Made by a program: the position numbers and the translations under genes | In this document: piece by piece, positions 44,352 to 52,443 of the stretch | Numbering within the stretch: position 1 is the stretch's first letter | How the letters are laid out: each line of letters begins with the position of its first letter | Source: an uncultured Clostridia bacterium | Lineage (GTDB): Bacteria > Bacillota > Clostridia > TANB77 > CAG-508 | Assembly: GCA_934162255.1 (NCBI GenBank) | Contig: CAKPIG010000003.1 | Coordinates: forward strand, 1 to 64,000 | Direction of reading: 5' to 3' | DNA length: 64,000 nucleotides | Notes under the pieces: generated by a model | What the model saw: only the letters and a program-made list of their open reading frames with translations | What the model was told of the DNA's origin: nothing | Databases searched by the model: none

Positions 44352-45428
44352 ATGGAAAGAAAATTAAAAGTAATTCAATATGGTGTAGGCAAAATGAGTT
44401 TATATACAATGAGATATGTATATGAAAAAGGAGCAGAAATAGTAGGAGCAGTAGATGTTAATCCAGATGTAATTGGAAAAGATATAGGAGAAATATTAGG
44501 AACAGAAAATAAAGGTGTAAAAGTAGTAAGTGCAGATGATGCAAGACAAATGATGATTGATACAAAACCAGATATTGCAATAGTAACAACAATGAGTTTA
44601 ATAAAAGATGTAGAAAATCCATTATTATTATGTGCAGAACTTGGAGTAAATGCAATAACAACATGTGAAGAAGCATTTTATCCAGAAAATTCAAATCCAG
44701 AATTAACAAAAAGAATAGATGAACTTGCAAAGAAAAATAATTGTACAATTACAGGAAGCGGATACCAAGACATATATTGGGGACAACTAATTTCTTCAAT
44801 AGCTGGTTCTACACAAAAAATAACAAAAATAAAAGGAAGTTCAAGCTATAATGTAGAAGAATATGGAATAGCATTAGCAAAAGCTCATGGAGCAGGACTA
44901 TCTTTAGATGATTTTGATAAAGAAGTAGCTTCAGTAGACAGAATAAGTGATGAAGAAAGACAAAAAATAATTGAAAGTGGAGAATATTTACCATCATATA
45001 TGTGGAATGTAAATGGATGGCTATGTGAAAAACTAGGACTAACAGTTAAATCACAAAGACAAAAATGTGTACCACAAACATATAAAGAAGATTTATATTC
45101 ATCAACATTAGGAATGACAGTAAAAGCAGGAGATGCAACAGGAATGAGTGCTGTTGTTACAACAGAAACAGAAGAAGGAATAACAATAGAAAGTGAATGT
45201 ATTGGAAAAGTATATGCTCCAGAAGAATATGACAAAAATGAATGGACAGTATATGGAGAACCAGATACAACAATAGTTGTTGCAAAACCAGCAACAGTAG
45301 AACTTACATGTGCATCTGTTGTAAACAGATTACCAGATGTTATAAACAGTAAACCTGGATATGTTCCAACATGTGAATTTGGAGAACTAAACTTCAAAGT
45401 AAAACCATTAAATGAATATGTAAAATAA
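44352..45428 (+). CDS. 2,4-diaminopentanoate dehydrogenase-like enzyme
   Basis: This 358-residue NAD(P)-binding protein of the dihydrodipicolinate-reductase superfamily begins KVIQYGVGKMSLYTMRYV, with VGAVDVNPDVIGKDIGE and TTCEEAFYPENSNPEL. The closest pattern known to me is 2,4-diaminopentanoate dehydrogenase (Ord) of oxidative ornithine fermentation, which converts diaminopentanoate to 2-amino-4-ketopentanoate. The other ornithine-pathway genes (ortA/B, oraS/E, orr) are not next to it, so another amine substrate is possible. AGGAGG lies 7-8 nt before the ATG. Confidence 0.7.
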   Translation: MERKLKVIQYGVGKMSLYTMRYVYEKGAEIVGAVDVNPDVIGKDIGEILGTENKGVKVVSADDARQMMIDTKPDIAIVTTMSLIKDVENPLLLCAELGVNAITTCEEAFYPENSNPELTKRIDELAKKNNCTITGSGYQDIYWGQLISSIAGSTQKITKIKGSSSYNVEEYGIALAKAHGAGLSLDDFDKEVASVDRISDEERQKIIESGEYLPSYMWNVNGWLCEKLGLTVKSQRQKCVPQTYKEDLYSSTLGMTVKAGDATGMSAVVTTETEEGITIESECIGKVYAPEEYDKNEWTVYGEPDTTIVVAKPATVELTCASVVNRLPDVINSKPGYVPTCEFGELNFKVKPLNEYVK

Positions 45429-45472
45429 AACGTTTTAAAATAAATATATCAAAAGATTAAAGGATGGAAAAA

Positions 45473-46633
45473 ATGAGAAAAAAGCAAAAAAGAACAGAAA
45501 GAGGAATAACGCTAATAGCATTAGTTGTAACAATAGTAGTGTTATTAATCTTAGCAGGTGTAACAATAGCAATGCTAAGAGGAGAAAATGGAATATTGAG
45601 TAAAGCAGAAAGTGCAAAAGAAGCAACAGAAAATAAAGGAGCAGAGGAAAAAGTAGGATTAGCAATATCAGCAGCAAGAGCAAAAGGATTAGGAACATTA
45701 ACAATAGCAAACTTAAGGGAAGAAGTAGAAAACAACTATGGAGGAACAGTAACAGGAGAAGAATTCCCAGTAACAGTAACAATAGATGGAAAAGCATTTT
45801 CAGTAACAACAGATGGAGGAGTAACAAGTACAAAAGAAACAAGTATAGATATAGGAAGTTATGTACAATATGATATGCCATATACAGATATGTATTCAGG
45901 ACAAGAATATACAGCAACAAATGGCTGGAGATACTTAGGAAAAGACGATTCAGGAAATCAACTAATAGTAAGTACAGGAATACCAGCAATATTATTTTAT
46001 AGTAGTGCTACTAATAAAGGAAATCAAGCAAATGGAGGAGCAAATAGTTGGTGGGCAACTAAAAATGAAATAAGTTCAACAACAGATACATTGTATAAAA
46101 CAACTAAAGGATATGATTATAATACAGATAGTGGAGAACCAAATAAATATGCAGCATATGGAATGAGATATAAATTTGGAAGAATACCATTTTCATATCA
46201 AGCAAGTGGAACAAGAGTAAGTACAGCTAATACAGGAATATTTAGAAAAATAGGAAATACAACAAGTGGAACAAATATAAATTTAAACTTTAGAGCAAAT
46301 GGAACAGATGTAGTAGACGTACACAATTTAACATTAGCAGAACTAAATAGAGCAACAAGTAAAGCAAGTGGAACTACTAGAGAGGATATAGATACAACTT
46401 CAGGATTTAAAGATTTAACAGGAACAGCATTAGGGCTATTTGATATGCAGAAATTAGATGGATATACGCAAAATTATTATTATTGGTTGGCTTCACCTAG
46501 CACGAGCAGCAGGAACGACGTGTACGGTGTGAACTATATCAGTAGCGACGTTCGCCTCTACAGCAACAGCAGTAATGGGCTTAGGCCTGTAGTTACTCTA
46601 AAACCTGATGTTCAATTAACAGTAGTAGACTAG
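45473..46633 (+). CDS. Pilin-like protein with hypervariable C-terminal domain
   Basis: This 386-residue protein starts with a type IV prepilin-like signal, RTERGITLIALVVTIVV, with Gly before the cleavage site, then a long hydrophobic helix and a pilin-like alpha stretch. The usual Glu at +5 is Ala. Residues ~135-370 form a large extracellular part with aromatic, Gly/Ser/Thr-rich sequence resembling DUF6273/C-type-lectin-like domains, ending in YWLASP ... NGLRPVVTLKP. The terminal ~35 residues are encoded by G+C-rich DNA full of NNC codons (separate entry). The ATG at 45473 is preferred because AAAGGA precedes it by 8 nt; the ATG at 45464 overlaps that site. It is probably a surface-displayed binding protein. 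Confidence 0.85.
   Translation: MRKKQKRTERGITLIALVVTIVVLLILAGVTIAMLRGENGILSKAESAKEATENKGAEEKVGLAISAARAKGLGTLTIANLREEVENNYGGTVTGEEFPVTVTIDGKAFSVTTDGGVTSTKETSIDIGSYVQYDMPYTDMYSGQEYTATNGWRYLGKDDSGNQLIVSTGIPAILFYSSATNKGNQANGGANSWWATKNEISSTTDTLYKTTKGYDYNTDSGEPNKYAAYGMRYKFGRIPFSYQASGTRVSTANTGIFRKIGNTTSGTNINLNFRANGTDVVDVHNLTLAELNRATSKASGTTREDIDTTSGFKDLTGTALGLFDMQKLDGYTQNYYYWLASPSTSSRNDVYGVNYISSDVRLYSNSSNGLRPVVTLKPDVQLTVVD
46484..46596 (+). other. Retroelement-type variable region (VR)
   Basis: Within the 3' end of the pilin-like gene, codons from TGG at about 46484 to the GLRPVV block switch from A+T-rich to over 50% G+C. At least sixteen codons are of the form NNC (AGC, AAC, GAC, TAC, ATC, CGC, CTC). 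This is the pattern expected when AAC codons of a template repeat are changed at their adenines by a diversity-generating retroelement. The invariant ends (YWLASP before, GLRPV after) resemble known variable-protein termini. No template repeat or reverse transcriptase is in the window. Confidence 0.65.
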
Positions 46634-46679
46634 AAAGAAAGAGTAAAAAAAATAATAGAAAAAATTAGAAAACAAAGTA

Positions 46680-46718
46680 AAATTTCCGTGTGGACTAGTG
46701 TCGCATGGAAATTTTTTT
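46680..46718 (+). terminator. Terminator of the pilin-like gene
   Basis: An 11-bp stem (46680-46690 with 46704-46714, one G-T pair) with a T7 tail. Confidence 0.75.
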
Positions 46719-46801
46719 CATGGATTAGTTTATGCCTAAATCTTGAAAAAATTAATATATAGTTGTATAATAATTTCGAAAAAAGAAAGAGAGGGCATAT
46801 T

Positions 46802-47953
46802 ATGCAAGAAAAAGAATATGGGTTAGTATTAGCAGGAGGCGGAACAAAAGGAGCATATGAAGTTGGTGTTTGGAAAGCATTATGTGAAATGAAACTAAAT
46901 ATAAAAGGAATAGTAGGAGCATCAATAGGAGCGTTAAATGGAGCATTATTCTTACAAAATGACTTTAAAGCACTTGAGCAAATGTATGAAAATATCAAAA
47001 TTGATAATATAATGAAAGTGGATGGGATAGACCAAAATAAAAATATATTTAATTTATCAAATATATTTAATTTAGCTGCAGGATATACAAAACAAAAAGG
47101 TATAGATAATACACCACTAAGAAAGATGATAGAACAATATGTAGACATGGACAAGTTGTATGATTCTAAAATTGACTTTGGATTAGTAACATATTCTGTA
47201 AAAGATGGAGAGCCATTGCAAAAATTCAAAAATGAAATTCCAAAAGAAAAAATGGTAGAATATTTACTTGCAACAGCATGTTTTCCAATATTTAAACCAC
47301 AGATAATAGATGGGAAAGAGTATTATGATGGTGGATTATATGACAATATTCCATCAAATATGTTAATAGAAAAAGGTTATAAAAATCTAATAATTGCTGA
47401 TATTGCTGGAATTGGTTTTAGCAAAAAAACAGTAAATAAAGATGTATATGTAAAAGTAATATATCCATCAGAAGACTTAGGTGGAACATTTGAATTCAAT
47501 CATGAGAAAATTATCAATAATATAAAATTAGGATATTTAGACACGATGAGAAGTTTCAGTAAGTTACAAGGGCACATATACTATTTTAGAACAGAAGAGT
47601 TTACAAAAATGCTAGAGAAATTTAATCTACAGACGATATATGGATTAGAATATGCAGCACAAATTTATAAAATGGATAGATATAGAGAATATACATTTAA
47701 AGAATTTACAGAAGAATTAAAACAAAGAGATGAAAAAGCAGAAAAAATATATGAAAAAGTAAAAAGAGAAAGTGTTATTCAAGTAGGAAAGCAATTAAAA
47801 AAGCTATTTGACAAAGGATTAGGTTTATGTGTAGTAAGAGATTTATATATGAATAGACCTGCATCAAAACTTTCAAATTACATATTAAACTTTACAAAAG
47901 ACTATATTATTTCAGCAAAAGCACTAATTGAACTAAAAAAATATGAAGAATAA
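46802..47953 (+). CDS. Patatin-like phospholipase
   Basis: This 383-residue lipid hydrolase has the patatin glycine-rich oxyanion loop LAGGGTKGAYEVGV, the nucleophile elbow GASIG with Ser near residue 42, and the catalytic DGGLYDN. The C-terminal ~150 residues are a Lys/Glu-rich extension with a Tyr-rich segment. There is no signal peptide, so it probably acts on membrane lipids from the cytoplasm. The ATG at 46802 (GAGGG 8 nt upstream) is preferred over an upstream TTG. The next gene, 11 bp on, is also lipid-linked. Confidence 0.9.
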   Translation: MQEKEYGLVLAGGGTKGAYEVGVWKALCEMKLNIKGIVGASIGALNGALFLQNDFKALEQMYENIKIDNIMKVDGIDQNKNIFNLSNIFNLAAGYTKQKGIDNTPLRKMIEQYVDMDKLYDSKIDFGLVTYSVKDGEPLQKFKNEIPKEKMVEYLLATACFPIFKPQIIDGKEYYDGGLYDNIPSNMLIEKGYKNLIIADIAGIGFSKKTVNKDVYVKVIYPSEDLGGTFEFNHEKIINNIKLGYLDTMRSFSKLQGHIYYFRTEEFTKMLEKFNLQTIYGLEYAAQIYKMDRYREYTFKEFTEELKQRDEKAEKIYEKVKRESVIQVGKQLKKLFDKGLGLCVVRDLYMNRPASKLSNYILNFTKDYIISAKALIELKKYEE

Positions 47954-47964
47954 GGGTGAATTAC

Positions 47965-48627
47965 ATGAATTGGATAGGATTGGCTGTATCATATATATAC
48001 ATAGGCCTAATAATAGTAGGCGCAAAATTATTTGAAAAAATAGGAAAAGAAGCAAGTCGTAAATTTATACATATTATGCTTGGTAATTGGTGGATAATAG
48101 CAATGATATTCTTTACAAATGTGTGGTTTGCAGCATTTGTGCCATTTACATTTGTTATAATTAATTATATTTCATACAAAAAAGACATAATAAAAGTAAT
48201 GGAAAGAGATAATCAAGATGGACTAGGAACAGTATATTATGCTATGTCACTATTTATATTAACAATAGTATCATTTGGAATATATCATAACCCTGCTTTA
48301 GGATTAGCACCAACTCTTGTAATGGCATATGGAGATGGATTGGCAGCACTTATAGGCAAGAAAATAAAGAGTAAGAAATATAAATTAGGAGATTCAAAAA
48401 AATCATTTGCAGGTTCTATTACAATGTTTATAATAGCAACATTAGTAATAGGAGGATACCTAATATATGAGCATACAAGCCCAATATTTTTTGGAACAAC
48501 ACATTGGAGCTGCACTACAGTTTTAGCAGCATTTATGATTACAGCATTAGAGGCAATATCAGTAAAAGGCACAGATAATATAACTGTTCCTCTTGGAACA
48601 TTAAGTCTATTGCTATTATTAGGATAG
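47965..48627 (+). CDS. CTP-transferase/dolichol-kinase-like membrane protein
   Basis: This 220-residue protein has about six membrane segments. ASRKFIHIMLGNWW and ALGLAPTLVMAYGDGLAALIGK, followed by KKYKLGDSKKSFAGSI, are the blocks of the phosphatidate cytidylyltransferase/dolichol-kinase (PF01148) superfamily. Bacterial members phosphorylate diacylglycerol, phytol or polyprenol with CTP or make CDP-lipids; the substrate here is unknown. The ATG at 47965 has GGGTG 6 nt upstream. The position after a patatin suggests lipid turnover. Confidence 0.75.
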   Translation: MNWIGLAVSYIYIGLIIVGAKLFEKIGKEASRKFIHIMLGNWWIIAMIFFTNVWFAAFVPFTFVIINYISYKKDIIKVMERDNQDGLGTVYYAMSLFILTIVSFGIYHNPALGLAPTLVMAYGDGLAALIGKKIKSKKYKLGDSKKSFAGSITMFIIATLVIGGYLIYEHTSPIFFGTTHWSCTTVLAAFMITALEAISVKGTDNITVPLGTLSLLLLLG

Positions 48628-48635
48628 GAGATAGA

Positions 48636-49436
48636 ATGAATAGAGAAATATTAAATGAATACAGAGAAAAAGATGATAAAATTCTGTTGGCACAAGTATT
48701 AGATAAAATTGAGGCAGTAGATAGCAGAAATAAAATAGAATATACAGATTTTTTAGACTTGGCACAAATAGAATTAGTACAAAAATTTATTAATAAAATA
48801 AAAATAGAAAATTATATGTTTTTTGGAGGATTTGAACAAGCTGAAAGAAAAGTGCTTGTTATATATCCAGAAAAATTTAATGAACAAGTAGTAAGGAAAA
48901 ACTTAAACAGTATTATAAAAGCAATACGAATTCAACTACCAGATGATTTGAAAGGAAAATATAATCATAGAGATTATTTAGGAGCAGTAATAAAGCTAGG
49001 TGTTGAAAGAAGAAAAATAGGAGACATAATTGTTGATAATGATGGGGCAGATATATTAATAGATAAAGATGTAGAAAAGTTTTTGAAAGATAATTTAGGA
49101 AGCCTAACTAGATTTTCTAAATCTGAAATAACTTGTATAGAGATTAATGAACTAAGAAAAGTAGAAATAATAAAAGAAGAACTTGAAGTTATTGTTGCTT
49201 CATTAAGACTAGATAATGTTATTGCAGAACTTGCAAGATGTTCAAGAAATAAGGCTATGGACATAATTAATATGGAAAGGGTATTTGTTAATTTCCAAAG
49301 TGAAACTAAAAAGACAAAACAGATTAAAGCAGGAGATATGATAACAATTAGAGGAAAAGGAAGATTCTTCATAAAAGAAATTCTTGGACAGACAAGAAGT
49401 GGAAGAACAATTTTAAAAGTAGAAAAATTTAAATAA
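48636..49436 (+). CDS. ylmH: YlmH family S4-domain RNA-binding protein
   Basis: This 266-residue protein has a long N-terminal YlmH domain (YTDFLDLAQIELVQKFINK, YMFFGGFEQAERKVLVIYP, HRDYLGAVIKLGVERRKIGDI) and a C-terminal S4 domain (LRLDNVIAELARCSRNKAM ... VFVNF). YlmH is a ribosome/tRNA-associated protein usually beside division genes; recent Bacillus work links it to ribosome quality control. Here it sits 8 bp after a lipid-metabolism gene, with GGAG upstream. Confidence 0.9.
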   Translation: MNREILNEYREKDDKILLAQVLDKIEAVDSRNKIEYTDFLDLAQIELVQKFINKIKIENYMFFGGFEQAERKVLVIYPEKFNEQVVRKNLNSIIKAIRIQLPDDLKGKYNHRDYLGAVIKLGVERRKIGDIIVDNDGADILIDKDVEKFLKDNLGSLTRFSKSEITCIEINELRKVEIIKEELEVIVASLRLDNVIAELARCSRNKAMDIINMERVFVNFQSETKKTKQIKAGDMITIRGKGRFFIKEILGQTRSGRTILKVEKFK

Positions 49437-49440
49437 AAAG

Positions 49441-49475
49441 AAAGACTGTAATAGTGATTATTGCAGTCCTTTTTA
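49441..49475. terminator. Convergent terminator between ylmH and rimI
   Basis: A 9-bp stem (49444-49452 with 49460-49468, one G-T pair) with a T-run on one side and A-run on the other. Confidence 0.75.
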
Positions 49476-49477
49476 TA

Positions 49478-49912
49478 TTAATTAAGATAATTAGTCATAA
49501 TAATTGCATCTTGTGAATTATTATAATATTTCTTTCTTATACCTAAATTTTTGAATCCAAATTTTTCGTATAATCCAATAGCTGGCTTATTTGTACAATT
49601 TACTTCTAAAGTCAATGTTTTGATATTCATTTCAGTGCAAAGATCTATTAGAGTATCAAGTAATTCTCCTCCAAGGCCTCTACCACGATGAGATTTTTTT
49701 ACAACGATATTATGAAGAGTGGCTTCATCAAGACATATCATAATTCCAGCAAAACCTAAAATTTCATTGTTTTCTTTTGCAACAATATAAGTAGTATCTT
49801 TATTTTCAAGTTCTTGCTTTAAAACATTATAACTCCAAAAATTATCAAAGTCTGAATAAAGAGTATCTTTCATTAATTCCAAATCTTCTAAAGTCATTGT
49901 AACTATTTCCAT
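49478..49912 (-). CDS. rimI: Ribosomal-protein-alanine N-acetyltransferase-like GNAT
   Basis: This 144-residue GNAT acetyltransferase has the acetyl-CoA loop SHRGRGLGGELLDTLI near residue 75, TLEVNCTNKPAIGLYEKFGF and GIRKKYYNNSQDAIIM. These match RimI, which acetylates ribosomal protein S18 in enterobacteria; the substrate in Clostridia is not established. It is the second gene of tsaB-rimI, with a one-base overlap, the order common in Firmicutes. Confidence 0.9.
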   Translation of the reverse strand: MEIVTMTLEDLELMKDTLYSDFDNFWSYNVLKQELENKDTTYIVAKENNEILGFAGIMICLDEATLHNIVVKKSHRGRGLGGELLDTLIDLCTEMNIKTLTLEVNCTNKPAIGLYEKFGFKNLGIRKKYYNNSQDAIIMTNYLN

Positions 49913-50598
49913 TATTTTTTTCCACCTTTCTCTTCAAGAGCTCTTTCTGCTTGTGATTTTCTTAAGTATAATGGCATAATAGATGAATTAATACCTTCTT
50001 TATATGAAGCTAAACCTGCAAGACCAAGGGAAAAACTACTTAAATCATTAGCTTCACTAAAGTTGCAAGAATGTAAATTTTGCATTATATAATCTTTATG
50101 AGCAACTGCACCATCTCCAACAAAAGTAATAGTATCTGAATACTTACTTAAGTCAGAAACAACATCTTCAATTGACTTGAATTCCAAATTAGAAATCAAA
50201 TTATATTTAGAATTTTCTAATTTAAATAATCCAAAATATACATTATCATTTTTTGCATCTATTAAAGAGCAAATAAGACTTTCTTTTTTTATATTATAAG
50301 CTAAAGCTTCTAAAGAACTTATACCAACACAATTTACATTTAAACTATCTCTAAATGCTAAAACTGTTCCAATACCAATTCTTATACCAGTAAAAGAACC
50401 AGGCCCTTTGTCGCAAACAATTAAGTCGATATCTGAAATAGAAAGTTTAGTCTCGTTAAATAATTGCTCAATAACAGGCATTATTTTTTCAGAATGATTT
50501 CTTGCATCATTTACATTTATTTCTTTGAGACAAAGTTGGTTGTCCAAAATTGCAACTGTGCATAAATTGCTTGCTGTATCTATACTTAAAATTTTCAT
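49912..50598 (-). CDS. tsaB: tRNA threonylcarbamoyladenosine biosynthesis protein TsaB
   Basis: This 228-residue protein begins MKILSIDTASNLCTVAI and carries the conserved GPGSFTGIRIGIGTVLAF, GISSLEALAYN and PLYLRKSQAE. TsaB partners TsaD in making t6A37 of ANN-decoding tRNAs. tsaD and tsaE are not in the window. The stop overlaps the rimI start. The ATG is preceded by GAGGTAAT. Confidence 0.95.
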   Translation of the reverse strand: MKILSIDTASNLCTVAILDNQLCLKEINVNDARNHSEKIMPVIEQLFNETKLSISDIDLIVCDKGPGSFTGIRIGIGTVLAFRDSLNVNCVGISSLEALAYNIKKESLICSLIDAKNDNVYFGLFKLENSKYNLISNLEFKSIEDVVSDLSKYSDTITFVGDGAVAHKDYIMQNLHSCNFSEANDLSSFSLGLAGLASYKEGINSSIMPLYLRKSQAERALEEKGGKK

Positions 50599-50706
50599 AA
50601 TTACCTCATTTCTACGATATTATATAACAAATATAACAAATTTACAACATATTATGTCAAAAAGTGTAAAAATAACATAATATATATTAGTACTGGAGGT
50701 GCTAAT

Positions 50707-50967
50707 ATGGAACCACAAGTAGAAATATATTGTAAAAAAGAACGCAAGAAAAAAGATTGCTCTTGTATTTGGATAGTTTTAACAGTTGTTACTATTGCAT
50801 TAGCTTTCTTTGCAGGAGTATTAGTAACAGCCTTAACTGAAATAATATCAACATTAGGACTTGGGGCAATAATTGTATTACTGATAGCTTTAGGAGTTTT
50901 ATTCATAATAAGTTTAATTGCCCTAATATGCTGCAAAAGTACTGATAGAAAAAAATGCTGTTATTAA
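50707..50967 (+). CDS. Small cysteine-containing membrane protein
   Basis: This 86-residue protein has two hydrophobic helices (about 20-44 and 51-75) between basic, Cys-containing ends (YCKKERKKKDCSC and ICCKSTDRKKCCY). The family is not recognised. TGGAGG lies 7 nt before the ATG and a good terminator follows. It was probably the original convergent neighbour of spoIVA before the cassette arrived (inference from the spoIVA remnant immediately downstream). Confidence 0.7.
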   Translation: MEPQVEIYCKKERKKKDCSCIWIVLTVVTIALAFFAGVLVTALTEIISTLGLGAIIVLLIALGVLFIISLIALICCKSTDRKKCCY

Positions 50968-50979
50968 ATAAATATAAAT

Positions 50980-51008
50980 AAGAGGAAGTGCAAACTTCCT
51001 CTTTAATG
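50980..51008 (+). terminator. Terminator of the small membrane protein gene
   Basis: A 10-bp perfect stem (50980-50989 with 50994-51003) with a GCAA loop. Confidence 0.75.
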
Positions 51009-51011
51009 TTT

Positions 51012-51115
51012 TTATAGTATAATACAAATCAATCCACCAGAGCCTTCATTAAATTTTTTTTTAAAATATTTGAGTTCCCAATAATTGTAGGGGAGTATCC
51101 TCAAAGCTGAAAAAA
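51012..51115 (-). pseudogene. Decayed duplicate of the spoIVA 3' end
   Basis: Positions 51012-51052 are identical over 41 nt to 56634-56674, the last codons of spoIVA. From 51063 a second, diverged stretch (about 80% over 30 nt) matches 56779 onward, with about 94 bp missing between. This is a remnant of spoIVA, in the same orientation, at the left edge of the accessory cassette. It encodes no protein. Confidence 0.85.
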
Positions 51116-51172
51116 TTTCTATAAAAGTAAAAAATTAAAATTTCATAAATGATTCAGGTAATTACATAAAAT

Positions 51173-51221
51173 AAAAAAGAATTAGTAAATCATAATGTTA
51201 TAATAAAACTAATTCTTTTTT
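51173..51221 (-). terminator. Terminator of the HTH regulator gene
   Basis: A 14-bp stem (51173-51186 with 51208-51221) overlaps the stop of the minus-strand regulator and provides an A/T-run on both sides. Confidence 0.65.
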
Positions 51222-51448
51222 ATTTTGTAATGTTTATTATCTGTATAACCCAATAACCAAATAGGTGAAACATCAAAAAGAGTTGCAATTTTATCAATCA
51301 TAACAGGTCCAATATTTTGAATTTGCCCACTTGCATATTTAGAAATGGTACTTTTTGACTTTAGACCTAATTTTTTTGCAATTTCTTCATAAGTAAGGTC
51401 GGATTGGTTAATAAGTTCAGAAAATCTTTCATGAAAAGTATATTTCAA
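51209..51448 (-). CDS. XRE-family HTH regulator
   Basis: This 79-residue single-domain repressor-like protein has a helix-turn-helix in LTYEEIAKKLGLKSKSTISKYASGQ, then IDKIATLFDVSPIWLLGYTD, typical of Cro/C1-type proteins. The start is TTG with AGGTGA 6-7 nt upstream. It is divergent from a second small HTH-like gene, with face-to-face promoters, and heads the accessory cassette. It probably regulates that pair or the biosynthetic genes. Confidence 0.88.
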   Translation of the reverse strand: MKYTFHERFSELINQSDLTYEEIAKKLGLKSKSTISKYASGQIQNIGPVMIDKIATLFDVSPIWLLGYTDNKHYKIKKN

Positions 51449-51481
51449 GTATAGTCACCTCGCTAAAAATTTATTGGAATT

Positions 51482-51510
51482 ATTATAACATTAAAAAGTA
51501 AAAATGTAAA
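51482..51510 (-). promoter_or_regulatory. Promoter of the XRE regulator
   Basis: On the minus strand TTTACA, a 17-bp spacer and a perfect TATAAT (51482-51487). Confidence 0.7.
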
Positions 51511-51555
51511 TAGTAAGATTAGATAGACTAAAAAGTAAATAATTGGAAAAATGTA

Positions 51556-51601
51556 TTGACAAAATAAAAAAAATATTATATCATGTTTCTTGATAAGAAA
51601 C
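51556..51601 (+). promoter_or_regulatory. Promoter and operator-like palindrome of the second regulator
   Basis: TTGACA (51556-51561), a 17-bp spacer and TATCAT (51579-51584) are followed immediately by GTTTCTTGATAAGAAAC (51585-51601), a perfect 7-bp inverted repeat with a 3-bp centre covering the transcription start. This placement is typical of a repressor operator. Confidence 0.65.
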
Positions 51602-51613
51602 AAAGGAGTAGAC

Positions 51614-51868
51614 ATGGAACCAAAAGTTATAGGAAATAGAATAAAAGAATTAATGAATATAGAAGCAGTTGCTGAAGATAAATTAGCCAAAAATCTAAAA
51701 TTGACACTATTAGAATTAGAAAAAAAGCTGAATGGTGAAGAAGAATTTTATATTAGTGAAATGATGAAAATAAAAGAAATATTTAATTTAAATTTAGATG
51801 TATTTGCAAAACTATTTTTTGAAAAAGATTTTAAATGGGAAGAAGTTATTCAAAATTTATATAAATAA
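51614..51868 (+). CDS. Small HTH-like protein
   Basis: This 84-residue protein begins MEPKVIGNRIKELMNIEAVA. The pattern GNRIKEL...AEDKLAKNLKLTLLELEKKLNGEEEF...IKEIFNLNLDVFAKLFF resembles a diverged XRE helix-turn-helix with the characteristic final helix. The ATG at 51614 has AAAGGAG 6 nt upstream; an earlier in-frame ATG at 51590 falls inside the operator palindrome. It is divergent from the other regulator and precedes the biosynthetic genes in the same direction. Confidence 0.65.
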   Translation: MEPKVIGNRIKELMNIEAVAEDKLAKNLKLTLLELEKKLNGEEEFYISEMMKIKEIFNLNLDVFAKLFFEKDFKWEEVIQNLYK

Positions 51869-51936
51869 AAAATATATAAACAAAAGAAGAGAAGTTAAAA
51901 CTTCTCTATTTTTAAAACTAAAAAAGGAGGAAAGAG

Positions 51937-52398
51937 ATGATTAATGGATTAAAAGAAGTATTAAATTCAGGAAATCTAGAAAAAATAGAAGAATTTATAC
52001 TAGACAGAGAATATGAATATTATACGAGTGATGGAGATAAATTAGTAGATAGTTATGAGGATTTAGAATTTCAAATTCCTAATTATGATTTATTAACAAA
52101 ATCTTTAGGTATAGCAGACAATCAATCACCTATTATTACTGATATGTATTTAAATGAAACTAGAACAATAACAAATAAAATAGATGCATATAACAGCAAA
52201 ATAATTAACTGTTATTTAATAAGATTTGAACAATTTACATTGTCAGATGAAGATGGAGGGATTACTAGAATTATTTTTTCAGATGATATTAATAATGCTA
52301 TAGAAAATATTAAAGAAATGTTAAAAACCAGAAACATTGCTTTAGAATCAAAAAAATTCTTCGAACAACAGAAAGAAAATGATGATAATGCACGTTAA
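51937..52398 (+). CDS. Hypothetical protein of the PLP/ATP-grasp cassette
   Basis: This 153-residue acidic soluble protein begins MINGLKEVLNSGNLEKIEEF. The family is not recognised, and no signal peptide or membrane helix is visible. AAGGAGG lies 8-9 nt before the ATG. It lies 45 bp before the PLP-fusion gene in the same direction and is probably cotranscribed with it, so it may be an accessory factor of that pathway. Confidence 0.7.
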   Translation: MINGLKEVLNSGNLEKIEEFILDREYEYYTSDGDKLVDSYEDLEFQIPNYDLLTKSLGIADNQSPIITDMYLNETRTITNKIDAYNSKIINCYLIRFEQFTLSDEDGGITRIIFSDDINNAIENIKEMLKTRNIALESKKFFEQQKENDDNAR

Positions 52399-52443
52399 GA
52401 TAAAAATAAAATCAAATATTGAAAGGAAAAAATAAATAATAAT

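Noticed and set aside
45435..45989. Leucine-rich 184-residue minus-strand frame opposite the pilin-like gene
   Set aside because: Low-complexity Leu/Phe frames opposite A/GA-rich coding DNA recur throughout the window. It has no ribosome-binding site, and the plus-strand gene is clearly real.
46630..47229. 199-residue minus-strand frame opposite the patatin gene
   Set aside because: It lies entirely over the patatin motifs, has no initiation signals and resembles no family.
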